Part shown: positions 1 to 13,300 of the stretch, one piece after another | Numbering within the stretch: the first letter of the stretch is position 1 | How the letters are laid out: every line of letters begins with the position of its first letter | Source of the DNA: Kudoa neothunni | Lineage: Eukaryota; Cnidaria | Direction: 5' to 3' | Length of the DNA: 64,000 nt | NCBI GenBank assembly: GCA_964304625.1 | Contig: OZ199840.1 | Span: forward strand, 6,386,001-6,450,000 | Program-made: the position numbers and the translations under genes | Notes under the pieces: model-generated | Databases searched by the model: none | The model's input: the letters and a program-made list of their open reading frames with translations, nothing else | Told to the model about the DNA's origin: nothing

Positions 1-1020
1 CTCAAGGTTAGACTATAAGAAAACAGGGCTAAACTCGCACCTAAAATATTTGCACCTCTATTTATACTTGTAAATAGAATGAAAATATTACTGGAACACG
101 TGCTCAAGATCTTGTTTACTTTCTTATCAAAACTCCAGATTTCCATGTATTACTGACGAAACAGATATTTCAAAGGATTTTACACATCCCAAAGTTTGTG
201 CGTTTGCGAATATTTGAAGCAATACATCCTACAAAGATCAGTGAAGATAAACCCCATTATACCCCTCTCAATGAAATTTCCAAAAATTATTATTGAAGAT
301 GAGTATTTAAATTTGGTTAGTGAATAGATAGAACTTAGTCTGTAAAATAACGGTCATTTCATTGAAAAAGACTCGATGAACTATTGATATGCGGTCACAA
401 ATGAAAGAAAAGGTGAAACATTTAAGTGTTGATTGCTGTCAGAATTAATGCTCTCTTTACTTGCTTTATCTCATTCGCCTGGATCTGCTGGAAAATTATT
501 TTTATTAATGAATAAAAACAAATTTAAAAAACAGATTTATATTAGAAGATGAAACAACAAATGCTCTAGTATGTATTAAATGTTTACTGAGAAACTTCAG
601 TCGATCGAGATGGCATCCATCTGACCAATTAACTAAAATGATGGAAAAAATGAACCTATATGATGAGGAGGACAGTGATAATGAATGAATATTTTGATAT
701 ATAAATAGGTCCTATCAATTATTTTTTCTGTTTCGATTTGTTTAATGTTGCTAGAATTATATATTTTGTATTATTTTTAAAGTATGATAACTATTTTAAA
801 ATTTTAGTACGATTTTAAATTTTTTATACTATTTGGTACGTTTCTATTAAATTATTTAGTACGATTTACAAAAATCGTCTGGCAATTCTGGTACGCACCT
901 TTTTGCCCAAACCACGTAGATTCTATTTTTGTTTATCTCAAACGAGTGTAAAATTTAAATTTAAATAGTTGAATTTTAGTAGGAAAATTATTAATAATGG
1001 AATCTAACGTGTGGATTATA
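1..1020. other. Intergenic, decayed reading-frame scraps
   Basis: AT-rich sequence with no intact gene. A short plus-strand open stretch at about 550-690 ends in an acidic run (reads ..WHPSDQLTKMMEKMNLY.. then EEDSDNE and stop) and looks like the C-terminal end of some transposase-like protein, but I cannot place its family. Upstream scraps are broken by stops. Confidence 0.3.
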
Positions 1021-1027
1021 AATAGAG

Positions 1028-1180
1028 TTGCCCCGATACCAATAAAATTTCGTCTTTTAAAACCAGTATATAATGAAGAAATGTTTGTCAAATTACATTA
1101 AAATGTATCAAGATATCTTTAAATTGGCTCTTTAAAATTATTCTTATATTTTTATAAATCTTTACGCATTTCATAATTTA
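1028..1180 (+). repeat. Dispersed repeat R1, copy A (shorter)
   Basis: This stretch is nearly identical to 15241-15450. Both open with TTGCCC(C/T)GATACC and share the run from AATAAAATTTCGTC to the TTTACGCATTTCAT end. Copy A lacks about 57 bp present in copy B, between GATACC here and GATTCC there, which looks like a deletion between short matching words. No coding potential. Family unknown; the GATACC/GGTACC-rich part also resembles bases near 3200-3240. Confidence 0.7.
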
Positions 1181-3270
1181 ATAATACAAAAAACATATTT
1201 GGTTTGCCACATTTATTAGACCTGTCAATAAAATATCAGGTAATAGTAAAATAGGCGGGGCCTAAAAAACGTCCTCTTTCACATGTTTTTTCACAGTTCT
1301 TTTTTCACGATTCTTAACAATAAAATATAAGAATATGGATATCAAAAATTCAGCTCAAAATAATAACTTTCAAATTTTGAGAATTTTTCATCCGATCGCG
1401 GTCGGATACACGTATAATCTCCATCTTTTTTCAACAAACATTGAATTCATCTCTAAATTGTTTTGATAATCATTCATAAATTGGTTCTATTTCATATTTT
1501 TCCTCATATAAACACAAATTTTACAATATCAAATTTAATTACACAGGTTTTTTATATGTTAGGCATGAATAGTTTAAAAACGAGAAGACAACTACGTGCT
1601 CTCTATATATTTTCTTAGTTTTCTCGGAGCTGATGAGTTTTTTTAATAATTAATTAACATTTTATTTTAGATCAACATTTAATTTCAACAGAGAAATAAC
1701 TTAAGATAAATTATATTATCACTTTTAAGCAGGAATTCTTACATGTGTGTTTAGTATAGCATTCGATAAACGTAAAAATGTTGTTATACAAAAACATAAA
1801 AACGAAAAAATCGTTATTTCTATAAAATAATTATTTTTAATGCAACATTTATGCACCGATATAAATAATAACCATAATTAACATATTGTATTGACATCTT
1901 GAAATATTCACAATTAGCATATTTGGTCAAATTTGTTGTTAGTAAATTTTGGAATTTAAAAAAACTTATAAAACAATAAAAATATGGTTTCTATTATTTT
2001 TTTTAATGTTTTACACATAATTAAAGGTAAAAAAATTAATACAATCATTTTTAAAAATTTGGTTTCTGAATTTTAATAATAAAAACTGAATTTCTTAATT
2101 TCCAATAAAAAATTTAATAGAAAATTATAAACTAAAATGAATCTTGCTATATTAATACCTATATTTAAATGTTCACAAAGTATTTTTATTATAATGAAAA
2201 ATGAGATGTTAATGTGAAATTTGCATTGAGTTTATTTTTAAAGTTAATTCATATAAAATTGTTTTATATCAATAATACAAATTTTGATAGTAATAATAAA
2301 TAACTTTTGAGTTAATAACTAAGAAAGAAACAAAATAATTCAAGGTTAGTTGATCAAAGCGCATTAAAGTTTATGCGGGGTCAAAGGATATTAATTTGAG
2401 CAATAAAAATTAATTTTCGTCTATTTTCTTCTATCTCTATCTCTATTACTTTTTCTATTTTCTTATCCCTTAAAAAGTTAGTGGTGCACACATTTTCCGA
2501 GCCGGTCCAGAATTCGATTTTAAAAATCCCCTGGGGAAAAAAATAACACATTAGATTGCACTTGAAGAGAGTTTAAATAATTCGGGAACGAAAATAAATA
2601 TGACACTGACCTTAAATTATTTAGCGTTGGTGCTGGAACGAGAAATGGTTAATTAAAAACGAGGATTGATACACTCCTGCACAGAAATAATCATGATTTA
2701 AATTTCGAAATCATAATCGACAAAGTACGATACTTAAAAAAATATAGTTTGACTGATTCTATAAACCAATTTGAAACATTATATTTTTTTGAATGTTATA
2801 AAGAAACATAGCTATGCAAAATCTTCCTCAAACGAAGCTGGACAGTTGGGGCTAGTATCATAAAAATATGGCTAGCGAACAATTTAATTACCTGATAAAA
2901 TATATTATTCATGGTTTGATGTGTTCGTGAATAAAAAATATCAATCTCGCGCTAAATATTTGTTTTACCGTACTAAATTAATTAGTTATCCATGTAATGC
3001 ATATCAAAACATTATTTGAGAAAATTAATAGTTTACAGACCGACAATACAATCAGTTAAATAACTTTATTAAGTAAAATCAGTAAATTTTAGAGTAATAA
3101 AACATTTTTTTGAATGACTGAAAATTTGGACGTAATCTCATTAGAATATAACAAACGTCTAAAACCATTGAAATTTAAAATGTTAGCATGCGTAGAACAT
3201 GGTATCGGTATCGACGAGTACTGAAATTTTGAGTACTCGTACTCGTTTTAAAAAATATAGGACCGGTGAA
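1181..3270. other. Intergenic, no gene seen
   Basis: AT-rich, with many short A and T runs and stops in all frames. I see no coding region, RNA gene or clear repeat here. Confidence 0.5.
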
Positions 3271-3274
3271 ACCC

Positions 3275-3398
3275 TAATTATAAGGGTTGTAATCTACCAA
3301 CCATATATGCGCGTCGAGAGTAATGCGGTATGGCATCATCCCTTTTTAATGCAAAGAACCCAGGTTCGAATCTCGATTCAGATCTTGTGTTACATGGG
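3275..3398 (+). repeat. tRNA-derived SINE, copy 1
   Basis: Contains a clean RNA polymerase III B-box (GGTTCGAATC at 3363-3372). Before it the sequence reads GGCATCATCCCTTTTTAATG, which resembles the D-arm end and anticodon loop of a tRNA-Lys. The unit is shared with 14864-14990, and its 3' part (GTTCGAATC.C.ATTCAGATCTTGTGTTACAT, in pieces) with 20797-20831. The fold is too degenerate for a working tRNA, so a tRNA-derived SINE is the best reading. The 77-codon frame crossing it is not a gene. Confidence 0.6.
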
Positions 3399-3399
3399 A

Positions 3400-6300
3400 A
3401 ATTATTCCAAAATGAATCTTAAAACGCAATAATACTCGTCATTAGACATATTAAATTATACACTATATCCAGATTAAATGGTAAGGTGAATTTTTTTAAA
3501 ATTTTTGGATCAAAATATAAAAACTTTTTTTCATATGGCACTGAAAATAAACAAGAAATAAAATAATATTTACAATTTCATAGAATTGACCATTTACTAA
3601 ATTTTATCCCAATGTAAAAGATATAACTTTTATGAAAAATATCACTTAACCAAAATCTACAAATTATTTCTCGGCCAAAAAGTCTCAATAATATATTTTT
3701 AGTTATTGTAATCTAAAATTGAGTTGTTTTACTCATGCTGAAACATAAAGAAAGCACAAATAATAATATCCTCGCGCGCAGCTGGACTGTGAATTATCGG
3801 TTGTAAGTTGCAACGTTTAGTAAACATTTTTTTGGACGTTCCCGGAGGGATTACGTACTATAGGCTACCTCCTGTATTACACATGCTCATTTAAGAATCT
3901 TACTCTGCGATCGTAACGAACTCACGCACGAACAAAATCAGTTAGAATTGGTTTCCTCTTTGTCAAATTTTTTAATTAGGTAGTTTAAAATTTTATATAT
4001 AAACACGCCACACATTTATTTTGGAGATTCACTGTGATAACATTGAGATAATTCAATTAAAGATTAAGTATAACTTAAATAAGCTAACATAATTAAATCT
4101 AATTGAAACCAATGTTGTTTATAACCTCGGAATAATGTATGACTTAGTCTAACTAAAATTACAACTTATAAAACTTGCATAATAGGAGATACACTTTTAT
4201 TCACATAACAAACAAATAAAGGGAACGAATTTTAATCACACCGTTAATCTTTTCTTTACTCAATATACTGAAAAAAAGTTTCTATTTATTCTGATTGACT
4301 CCAATAAATTAAAAATTTTTCTATATATAACTTAATTTACTGCAAATAAAAAATATTACAGTTGTTCCTGAATATCAGTTCCAGGGGATTAAAATACAAG
4401 TAAGCGCGAGATTAAATTTTAGAATATTCGGGCATTCACCTACAAATTGTTTTGGGAATTGTTCGTTTAATTCAATATCCAATTTGAAAATATTTAAGCC
4501 ATAGTTGCTCCAATTCAAAACAAGTGATCTTATCGGTTCTGCCTAGTTGTAACTATGAAATGTAGGTTGAATTGGTTTAACCAATATGGGTTCACGATTT
4601 AATTGTTTCGCCATGCCCCTTATACGTCATCCTCAAATTGAGCACAATTTTACTGTACATTGAAATCGAAAACGAATGAACTAATTCAGTTTTAGTTGAT
4701 ATTTCTGCATGGAAGTCAAACTCCCCAGTAAACTTAAAATATATTTATTTTTCAATTATTCACAAAACTGAACATTTAATTCTTATGTAAACAGAGATTA
4801 TTGGTATTCTCGATTATCGCAGCTACAAATATCCACCACTAAATTGATACTACCTCTGGGGTGAATACGCAAATGTGCTGGTATGAAATTATTTGAAAAT
4901 ATTTAGTTGCGTTCAACTGGAAAATGGTAATCGTTCATGGTGTTATTCGAGACCTCGATCCAATTTCTGTGAACAGGATAATGAAGCTATCAAGCTCTCA
5001 TCGGATTATCGTAAATTAGTGTGAAAATGTTCCTTATTGATATTTTTGTTCATGACAAAAGTTCTCTCATTGATAGACAATGAAATTAAAATCGGAGTTC
5101 ATCCAAGCAATATCTTCATTGGTTGGTGAAACAATTACGATTTTTCCAATTTAAATAAATGTCAATTGTAGGAGGGTGTTCAGAGGGTGCAGCTGTAATC
5201 TATTTCACATTGATCACCGCAAATTTACCCTTCAGAGGGGTTATATGTGTTCATGGTTTTATACCATTCACTGAATATATAGTACGTCGACGCGTAAATA
5301 AAAATATTGTTTCTATGAAAATTCACTTCACCACAGATTTTTGTGAATCCCTCTGTAGAAATACCCGTCCTAATGATTCAAGGTGGTTTTGGGTTGTTAA
5401 ATGCTGAGGTGAAAGATTTTTGATAGGTATGATGAATACCTTTGTTCCTCCAGCTCTTCTTTACAATTCCTACAACCTTCTAACCAATTTCAATTTAAAT
5501 CTCGATGCTCGAATAGTTTGCAATCTTTCCACTGTTCCTGGTTCCAATGTATGTACATTACTGATTATGGTTTATGTGGCTTTTAACGATATATTAAGGT
5601 TTTAGAGATGATAGAGAAGTTTCTGTTAGAATCTTCTTGTATTAGATGAGGGTTTTTGTTGTTGTTAGCTGAACTTGTTATCGGTCTTATGTGTGTTGAT
5701 GTATTTTAACCTTATACATAAATAAAATTCGAACGAAATCTACTTCAAATTTTTTTAAAACGCAGAATTTTTTTTTTATTGATATGTTAGGTATGAATAT
5801 AATTTTTGTCAATATTATTGCGCGCATGACCAAATATAACGATAATATTTATTTATATCTTTCAAAATTTTATCCTTCATTGTTGAAAAGTGTAATGTGT
5901 TGATATTTCTGCACATTGGGGCTATGAAAAGGGGGTATTTTTAGTAGAAAAAAAATTCATATACTAAGATGACAGAACATGTTTTTAAATTATAACTTTA
6001 ACTTATTTATAACATCAAGTCAAATTTTTTATCATTTGTTACATTAGTTTATCCAATCATAAATATTGATATTATGATTGGATAAAAATTAAAAAAATAT
6101 TCGAATCAATATTAATTAATAGATTAATTGAAGTTAGCAATAAATATTAGAAATTGCACAATGTCTTAAAAATATGACCCAATTGTTGATTTCTCTTTTA
6201 TATATAACTTACATATGGCTAAGTCAAATATATTAAAATTTTTCGTCTTCCACTATACTAAAACTAAATTGAAAATACATTATTTAATCTAAGACTAATA

Positions 6301-7147
6301 GTTTATATAAAGTTATTTTCGATCCATCTCCTAGAATTAAACCTTTGAGGACAACTTTGGTTAAACTTGTTTTTTCCACGTATTTTCGATTGAATTTCAT
6401 CTCTTTTTTAAATATTAATTATTTATTAGTGCAGTAAAGTAGGTTAAATTTTCGGTGAAAATACATAAAATATAACAAAATTTCCAAAAAAATCATATAA
6501 GAGTGGATGTGTGAAGTCCAAGGTTGTTCTAGAAGGGTTAAAAATTATGAATTTAATAATTTAGAAAAAGTATTAAAAATATGAAATCATTTTTCATAAT
6601 TATTATGTACAATGTTGAAATATAAGCTATAAACAGAATAAATAGGGTAGTATGATGAATGCTTTATTATAATAAATGACGCCATAAACTCGTATTAATT
6701 AAAAACTATTATTACGCTAAAAAATAACAACCATTTTATTTAAAAAGTTTGAAAATATTGTTTGTTCGAAAATTACATAACTAAGCTTTGTAGACACCAA
6801 CATACTTTAAAAATTATATTAATAATCCAAACATTGATTTCAATCAAATTATCTCTAAAAAACAAGAAAAAAATGTTTTTTGTTGATCCAAAAATTATTT
6901 GGCGCGCATGCGTGACCAGAAAAATATAAAATTATCTCCAGAGAAGTTATTGAATCCTTCAATATTACTTATTGTATATAGTTGAGGAAAATTACTCATT
7001 CCAATTAAACCGCCTCTAAGTTAAATTTTTATAAATAAATATCGAATAAGCTGAAAAAATCCTTATACAGAAATTCAATAAAAATCTGGTCAATTTTATT
7101 TGGAATCTGCTTGATTAAAATGTACTCATGATATTTAATTAAGTATC
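3400..7147. other. Intergenic, no gene seen
   Basis: AT-rich. Two short open frames at 5159-5407 and 5420-5605 (plus) have no recognisable domain, no splice partners and no match to the other elements here, so I do not call them genes. A short inverted repeat around 6050-6085 could form a hairpin. Confidence 0.45.
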
Positions 7148-7254
7148 TCCTATACCAAGGGATCTCATCGGTTTTTTCAAAGTTACCCCCTCGACCTGGT
7201 GAAAAGTCTAAATTTACCTCCGTTAACTTAGGAGCAAAATTCATATTTCCTTTA

Positions 7255-9261
7255 GGCAGTGGCTATTTGCATGGATGGGAATATCTCCTAGAATGCGTGA
7301 GATATTAAAAATTTGATTTCATTAATATATTAGTGTTATATCCCTAGAGATTAAGCAATAAACATAATTAATTTACCGCTCACTTTGAGGGATTATATAA
7401 TATATTCTCCTAGTTATCGTATTTTGAGTTAACTCGTGCCTCTTTCTTAGCGTAAATTTGCAACTATTTACAATTAGTCTATATTTTACCTAAAAAATTT
7501 TAAATGGAAAACTTGTGAATTAAAATCTGTATTTTTCCAATCTCTCTATGAAAAAATCATACTTGTTTGATTTAACAATAGTATTTAATGTTTATTTACG
7601 GTATCCTAACCCAATTACTTCAAATTATCTACAAACTCGTACGTTACATACTCTAATGGGCATACGTACCAAACTACTTTTCACACATAATTCCATTGTC
7701 TAAAAATAATAGAAAAAACTGAGGCTGCCGAACTACCACCTATTTTTTGAATGCAACTATGTTTGTATCCATCTTTTGTCGTTATTTTAGTGATGTCCAC
7801 ATTTATGCTCTTGTTTGAAAACAATTTTCTCGATGTACTAAAATTAAAATTTTACTAGGTTCAATTAGCGGTAAATTTTTATATCAATAATAAATCAAAA
7901 TTCTATCAAATAAAAATTTTAATTTAATTCTTATTAGACGTTTTTTGGGTAACCAAAAACAGGTACTCTACGCACCTTCGGCCTTCCTGTAATATTTATT
8001 TCGGATAGTTCCTCCAAAATAGCATTAGATAAGTAGGATGGCGGATAAGTAAAGTATTGCTTGCAAGTTTCGATGTTAAATGTGGTATCACAAGACTTTA
8101 AAAATTTGGTAATCATTACAATTTGTTATTTCAATTCGCCTAGAATTCAAATTATAGAAGAATACGAAGAATCTTGCATTGTTGAAGATCGTTAAACGAC
8201 ACCTTTGATTTTGCGATTTATTGATCCAAATATATAATTTTTGCGGTTTTTATAATAATTTTCAGCAGAGCTTAAGCCAATGATTCACTCATTTATGATT
8301 GAGTCCTTATTTTTGTCAAAATAAGTATTGAGGTTGGAGATTCCGTGTTCGTATAAATTCATCACATTAGGAATCAAATTGATCATTACTAGCACTATAA
8401 ATTATTTAATTGAGAATTTTCCTAAAAAATATTCTTTACTCTGGATTTTTTCCCGCTTTCCTATTTAACTTCACGGAGGGTATATTTGACAGAGATGAAA
8501 CCTACATATCAAAAGGAAATCAGATTCAAATGCCATCTCGAGGCACATTATGAGGCATTGGTCTATATCTGTTATTATCGTTGATATCATTGATTTCAAC
8601 CAAGGTGCAGCATCAGTTAATTCATCTAACAACCATTCGATCGAATCTTCTGATTCATCGTACGTGATACTTACAATCGTTATGAGTCAATCCAAACGAA
8701 TCCTGTGTAGGCGTTTTGAAGAGTGATGCTCTAGAAAAAAATATGGCTACATTCGGGATATTTTAATTTAAGTGAGATGTGAGTTTAATAGTACAATCCT
8801 CGAAAAAGGCACTCGTGGTGATTCACATCATAAAATTCACCGCATTGGTTCAACGAAACAAAATGGTTTCGCGTATAAACTTGTGGCACCGAGTAATATA
8901 GCCTATGATTATACGATACTATTTAAATTAAACAAGAACTAAATCTTTATACACGATAACTATTAAAATTGTGAGGCCATGAGATACATGCTGTCAACGG
9001 ATTATGTGCGTAACGTCCAACAAGACAATAATCAATCTTATTGCATATAATAGAAATTAATTGACTAACATATGACGTATAAACATTAAACATTGTTATT
9101 AAATCAAGAAAAGTGCGATTTTGGTCAATGGGGCATGGTTAAAATATGGTTTTAATCGACGAATTCCCGTTAAAGAATAGTTTGGAAATAATTATAAAAT
9201 TTTTAAGATCTCACGTATTTTAGGAGATATTCCCATCCATGCAAATAGCCGCGTCCTTTCC
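7255..9261 (-). mobile_element. Mutator-like (MULE/FAR1-type) transposon, copy 1
   Basis: Terminal inverted repeats: GGCAGTGGCTATTTGCATGG at 7255 and, on the other strand, GGACGCGGCTATTTGCATGG ending near 9256-9261. A perfect 9-bp duplication TTTCCTTTA flanks it (7246-7254 and 9262-9270), as expected for Mutator-like elements. On the minus strand at about 8940-7934 lies a broken transposase with MULE/FAR1 hallmarks: SIEWLLDELTDAAPWLK, then IITDIDQCL (an Asp-containing DDE block), then CRFHLCQ, and near the C-terminus ITGRPKVRRVPVFGYPK. Frames are broken by several stops, so it is not autonomous. The whole internal sequence is collinear with 62441-64000. Confidence 0.8.
7934..8116 (-). pseudogene. 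C-terminal part of MULE transposase
   Basis: Sixty-codon open stretch that ends the MULE transposase. It reads MITKFLKSCDTTFN.. and ends ..GRPKVRRVPVFGYPKNV. GRPK(x)RR tails are common after the zinc-finger part of MULE/FAR1 proteins. The homologous plus-strand stretch in copy 2 near 63594 reads MVTKYLQSYNTISN, which supports the frame. It is only the last part of a broken gene. Confidence 0.6.
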
Positions 9262-9826
9262 TTTCCTTTAAGGTTTTATACCACTTTGGCTATAGCATAG
9301 GCTACTTTCACGCTAAATTCTAAAGGCTTGTACGCTTGTGTTATGACAATTTTTAATCCCAGCAACTCTTACTCATAAGCTGTATATAGATGTAATTTTT
9401 TATATTTTGCTAAATTAAATTATTTCTTGCCTAGTCTTCCGCCCTTAGGATCAAAAACTATTAAAAATAATACAAACTAATGACACTTGAATATTATTTA
9501 CCATGAAAATAGTCATTTTAAGTATTATTATTAGGCTACACGAAAATTAGATAACGAGCCGAAAATGAAAGAGACTGTTAATAATTTTATAAATAACCGT
9601 TAAGTACTTATTCTAAAAGCATTTTAATAATTTCCGCCGAATTCTTATTGAATTTAATAACGCTGAATAATACAATTCCTTAGAAACCCTGAAGAACGTC
9701 ACACACCCATGATGCAAAAATTTCCCCTATCCAATTTGGATGTTACTTAATTTACCCCTGTCCTTTAAATTTTACCCAGGGGTAAATTCACCCCGATTGA
9801 GAATCCCTGTCCTAGACGATCTAATG

Positions 9827-10115
9827 CATGAATGAGGAAACTACGGCCTGCAGACCACGAGCTCTTATATTAGGAACCTCAGCAAAATTTTATATTACTC
9901 AATATTCGCAACGTATTTTATTCTCATCGCGTAAAAAAGTTTTTCTCAAGTGATATCATCTATTTGATTTGAAACGAATTAATTCAAAATAAAAAATTAT
10001 TGTTCTATTTGCATTCTAATGTTGGTATATAAGGCTATTAATTGATTTTGTGGTCCCCGTATCGTAACCTATTATGTCCATGCAGCCCGCGGATAAAAAA
10101 GTTTTCCCACTCCTG
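9827..10115. mobile_element. hAT-type MITE, 289 bp
   Basis: Starts CATGAATGAGGAAACTACGG and ends (reverse complement) CAGGAGTGGGAAAACTTTTT, a typical non-autonomous hAT terminus. The 8-bp flanks are ATCTAATG (9819-9826) and ATCTAATA (10116-10123), 7 of 8 matching. Internal sequence is AT-rich and non-coding. It sits one base beyond the target-site duplication of the larger hAT on its left. Confidence 0.7.
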
Positions 10116-10316
10116 ATCTAATAATAGAATCTAATTTGATGATACCTCCGTTCAAGAATTAATGAGAGAATTTTTCCAACAAAACAGAGTTTATTTATTA
10201 CAAATACACATAATCATCTTGAGATATCAAAAATAAATTCGGTAATATTTTTAAATCAAAATCACATAGTTAATAATGTATTTTATTTTACAAGTCCTCC
10301 AAACACCTAAACAAAG

Positions 10317-13300
10317 TTAGCTGGCCAATAATATCTTTAATGATACTTCTTTCGGTATATGCTTTTTTGCCAAATCGTTATCGTCATCATCGTCATTCAG
10401 GTTTATTTCGTTAGGATTTGATACAGTATTAACATCAAATTCATTGGTATTTGCATCAGAGGTAGCCCTTAATGAAAAAACTAATCACGACAATCAACCA
10501 TGAGTTTGTTAACTTGACAAATGAAATATTTTCTTTCAATTTATCACGTTCATTTGCTGCAGCGATCGCGTTTGCTTCCAATTGCTCCACAGCTATACAA
10601 CCCAGAAATTAATTAGCCAATTAATTTTACAGAAAAAAATTAATCACCTTGCATGGGATCAACTTCCTCGTCTTGGTTATGAACAAGTGTAACATTGATC
10701 TATTTTAGATAAAGATAAAATATATTATCTTGTAAGAAAAACCTACCTTAGTGTGGAAGTGTGAAAGCATTGTTCTGCGTATACGTCGCATCTCTCTGAA
10801 GGTTTCAGGATTACCATGATCTACCTCAAATTGCTGCCACGAATTCCAGAATTCAATATGGCTCTAAATATTTGATTTAATATGTTAACAAAAAATTATA
10901 TCAGGTATAGCTGAAAATTTTTGAAGAAGAAACAGCCACTAATTCTATCTTTAAGTCTTGTGACCTGCCTTCCAAATTATTAATTTTTATACAGTTGAAT
11001 TTTTGTCGAATTTGTTCAACACTTAATTACATTAATAAGGCTTATATATTTTTTTAAAACAACTCCAAGCTCCTCGGGATTAAAATTAACTTTTCATCAA
11101 AATAGCGCTCATACATTAAAATTTCTCATACTAATGTAATTAAATAAATATTCATATAGTACAATAATGGATCGGTCGTACGTAACCACTTGGGGATGGG
11201 GAATGGTACGTACTGTATTGCGCAAGCGCACAAAATTTTAAGATAATAAATTAGCTATAACATAAAAAATACCGAAAAACATTTATTTTTTTGTTTAAAA
11301 ATGCGATTTGAATTGAATAAACATCCGAAATAGGATCAGATATTAGCTCCCACGCCTTTGAGTAATGATATTTAAAATAGTTGCGAAACTCTTCTAAACG
11401 AAATAAGACCGCCTTTGAAAGGTTCAGACTTTTATCAAAAAAATCATCTTTCGTTTTTGAATCTTTGGGGAGTTTCTATCATTGCGCCATTGTCACTACC
11501 ATGAATTAGGGAGGACACCATTATAAACCATATTACTATATATTCACAGCATGTGCCTATGTTTATGCTTCATTTTTTAACTAGCAGCCATATTTACGTG
11601 GCTATAAAAACTTATTAATTTTTTGAATCCGACAGAGAAAAATAAAACGCTTAGTTTAATCACGCGGTTAAAGCAAAAAGGTACGCGGGACTGGTCCTCA
11701 CGTGACTTTTTATTTTTCGTTTATTTGTAGTAACTATACTTACAAGTTATTTAACGCGTGTAATTCTAACATTATATAACTTTTGAAATCATATTAAATA
11801 TGAGATAATCTTTTAATATATGAAATAACTAATGTACATACGACCGGTCCATTATCGTAATTTCAAAAATTAAATCTACTTTAATTAATATTCTCCTTGA
11901 TTCTATTATCTATATGTATTCAATCACATACAATCCGATTAATTCAAAGCCCATTATATAGATATATATATATATATATACAATCTCAAGAAATATTTAT
12001 AAGTCCGTGTACATTTAATTCCTTCTGTAGAATTTTGGTCATAATTCTTTCCCGTTCACCACTATACTCTGGGGGAAATGTAATAATTATTTACAGCTAC
12101 TAATTCAAATTTTAAAATTAATCTTTAATTTACCAAATTTAATCCAAATAAACTTAATATTTTATGGTTAGTTTCAAAAAATGCTCATAATTATAGTCAT
12201 AAAAACTTAAAATTAATGTGCACAACGACGAGAAAATAACACTCACCTTGGGATCTGCCATTTGGGCCAAATAATTGTAGATGGAACGAGACCGGTCTAT
12301 CTCACCTAATTTCGTCTCCATGGCAACATAGCGTAATCCGATTTTTCTATAAAAAAATAAAACAAAAACCCCAACACAATCCTCACAAAGCAGATTGATT
12401 ATTTAGACATTCAATGGCTTTATCGAAGATAGGTCTGGTGCATGTGAGACCCACAAGCTCGACACAACGATTGATATAAATAGTAAAAATTTGATATTTT
12501 TCACTATCCAGCACATTATCGATAGCTCTTTCATAGATGGATATGGCATTTTTGGTAAGACCATATTTCTCTTCAACTTGAGCGTACGCAAGGTAGAACC
12601 ATTTTGAGAATTTTTTGGGACAATTCGAAAGCACCTGCTCGAAGAGGTCTCTAATACGTTCCAATTTGCTCGATCCCTATTAAAAAAATCAGTTCAAACA
12701 AAAGTTTATTTTTTTAAACCAATAAGGCAGCTAAGACACATACATAACGATGAACAAATTTGATCAAGTAGGTGTTCCAGATATCATACACATTAGGCCA
12801 ATGAAACAATTCGATACCTCGTTCAAATTCCTAATAGTTGCGTCAAGGTGAAATTAACTTAGCCGATAACTTAATTAATTAAAATAACCTTGAATGATTC
12901 TTCAAAGTAGTTGTGTGACTCAAGAAAACTAGCAAAGTTAAGCACAAGTTGTGGATTGGCAATTTTCATTGACATAATTTGGTTGTAAATGCTTTTGGTA
13001 GCCTACAATAATAGATGATGTGATGAGAAGAGAAGAGAAAAGCCGACCTCAAATGTAGAACAATTTTCGCTAAGATCACAATAGAAACACCACAATTTTA
13101 ACGATTTGAAAAGCCGATTTTGGACAGTTTCATTTTGATCAAAGTATTTGACTTTGGCTTTCTGAGAAGGAACAGCGGTGGCACGTTCCAAAAGACATAA
13201 CGCGAGATCAATATTGCCGTTGGAGATTTCCATTTCGGCATAATGACACCAAATCGACACCAAACTTTCGACATAACGATAGTTATGAGTGGTGGCCCGC

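Larger units (their letters stand above)
7156..9809 (-). mobile_element. Non-autonomous hAT element, split by a MULE
   Basis: Ends are CAAGGGATCTCATCGG at 7156 and, reverse-complemented at 9809, CAGGGATTCTCAATCGG, the usual CAGGG-type hAT termini. Flanking 8-bp target-site duplications are TCCTATAC (7148-7155) and TCCTAGAC (9810-9817), 7 of 8 matching. Once the MULE at about 7255-9261 is removed, the two outer pieces align in order with the hAT at 24347-25979: the 7156-7245 piece matches 25885-25979 and the 9270-9809 piece matches the left end and central core of that copy. No transposase remains, so it moved in trans. Confidence 0.75.

Noticed and set aside
5159-5605. Possible gene with two short frames
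   Set aside because: No domain, no plausible splicing and no similarity to anything else in the window.
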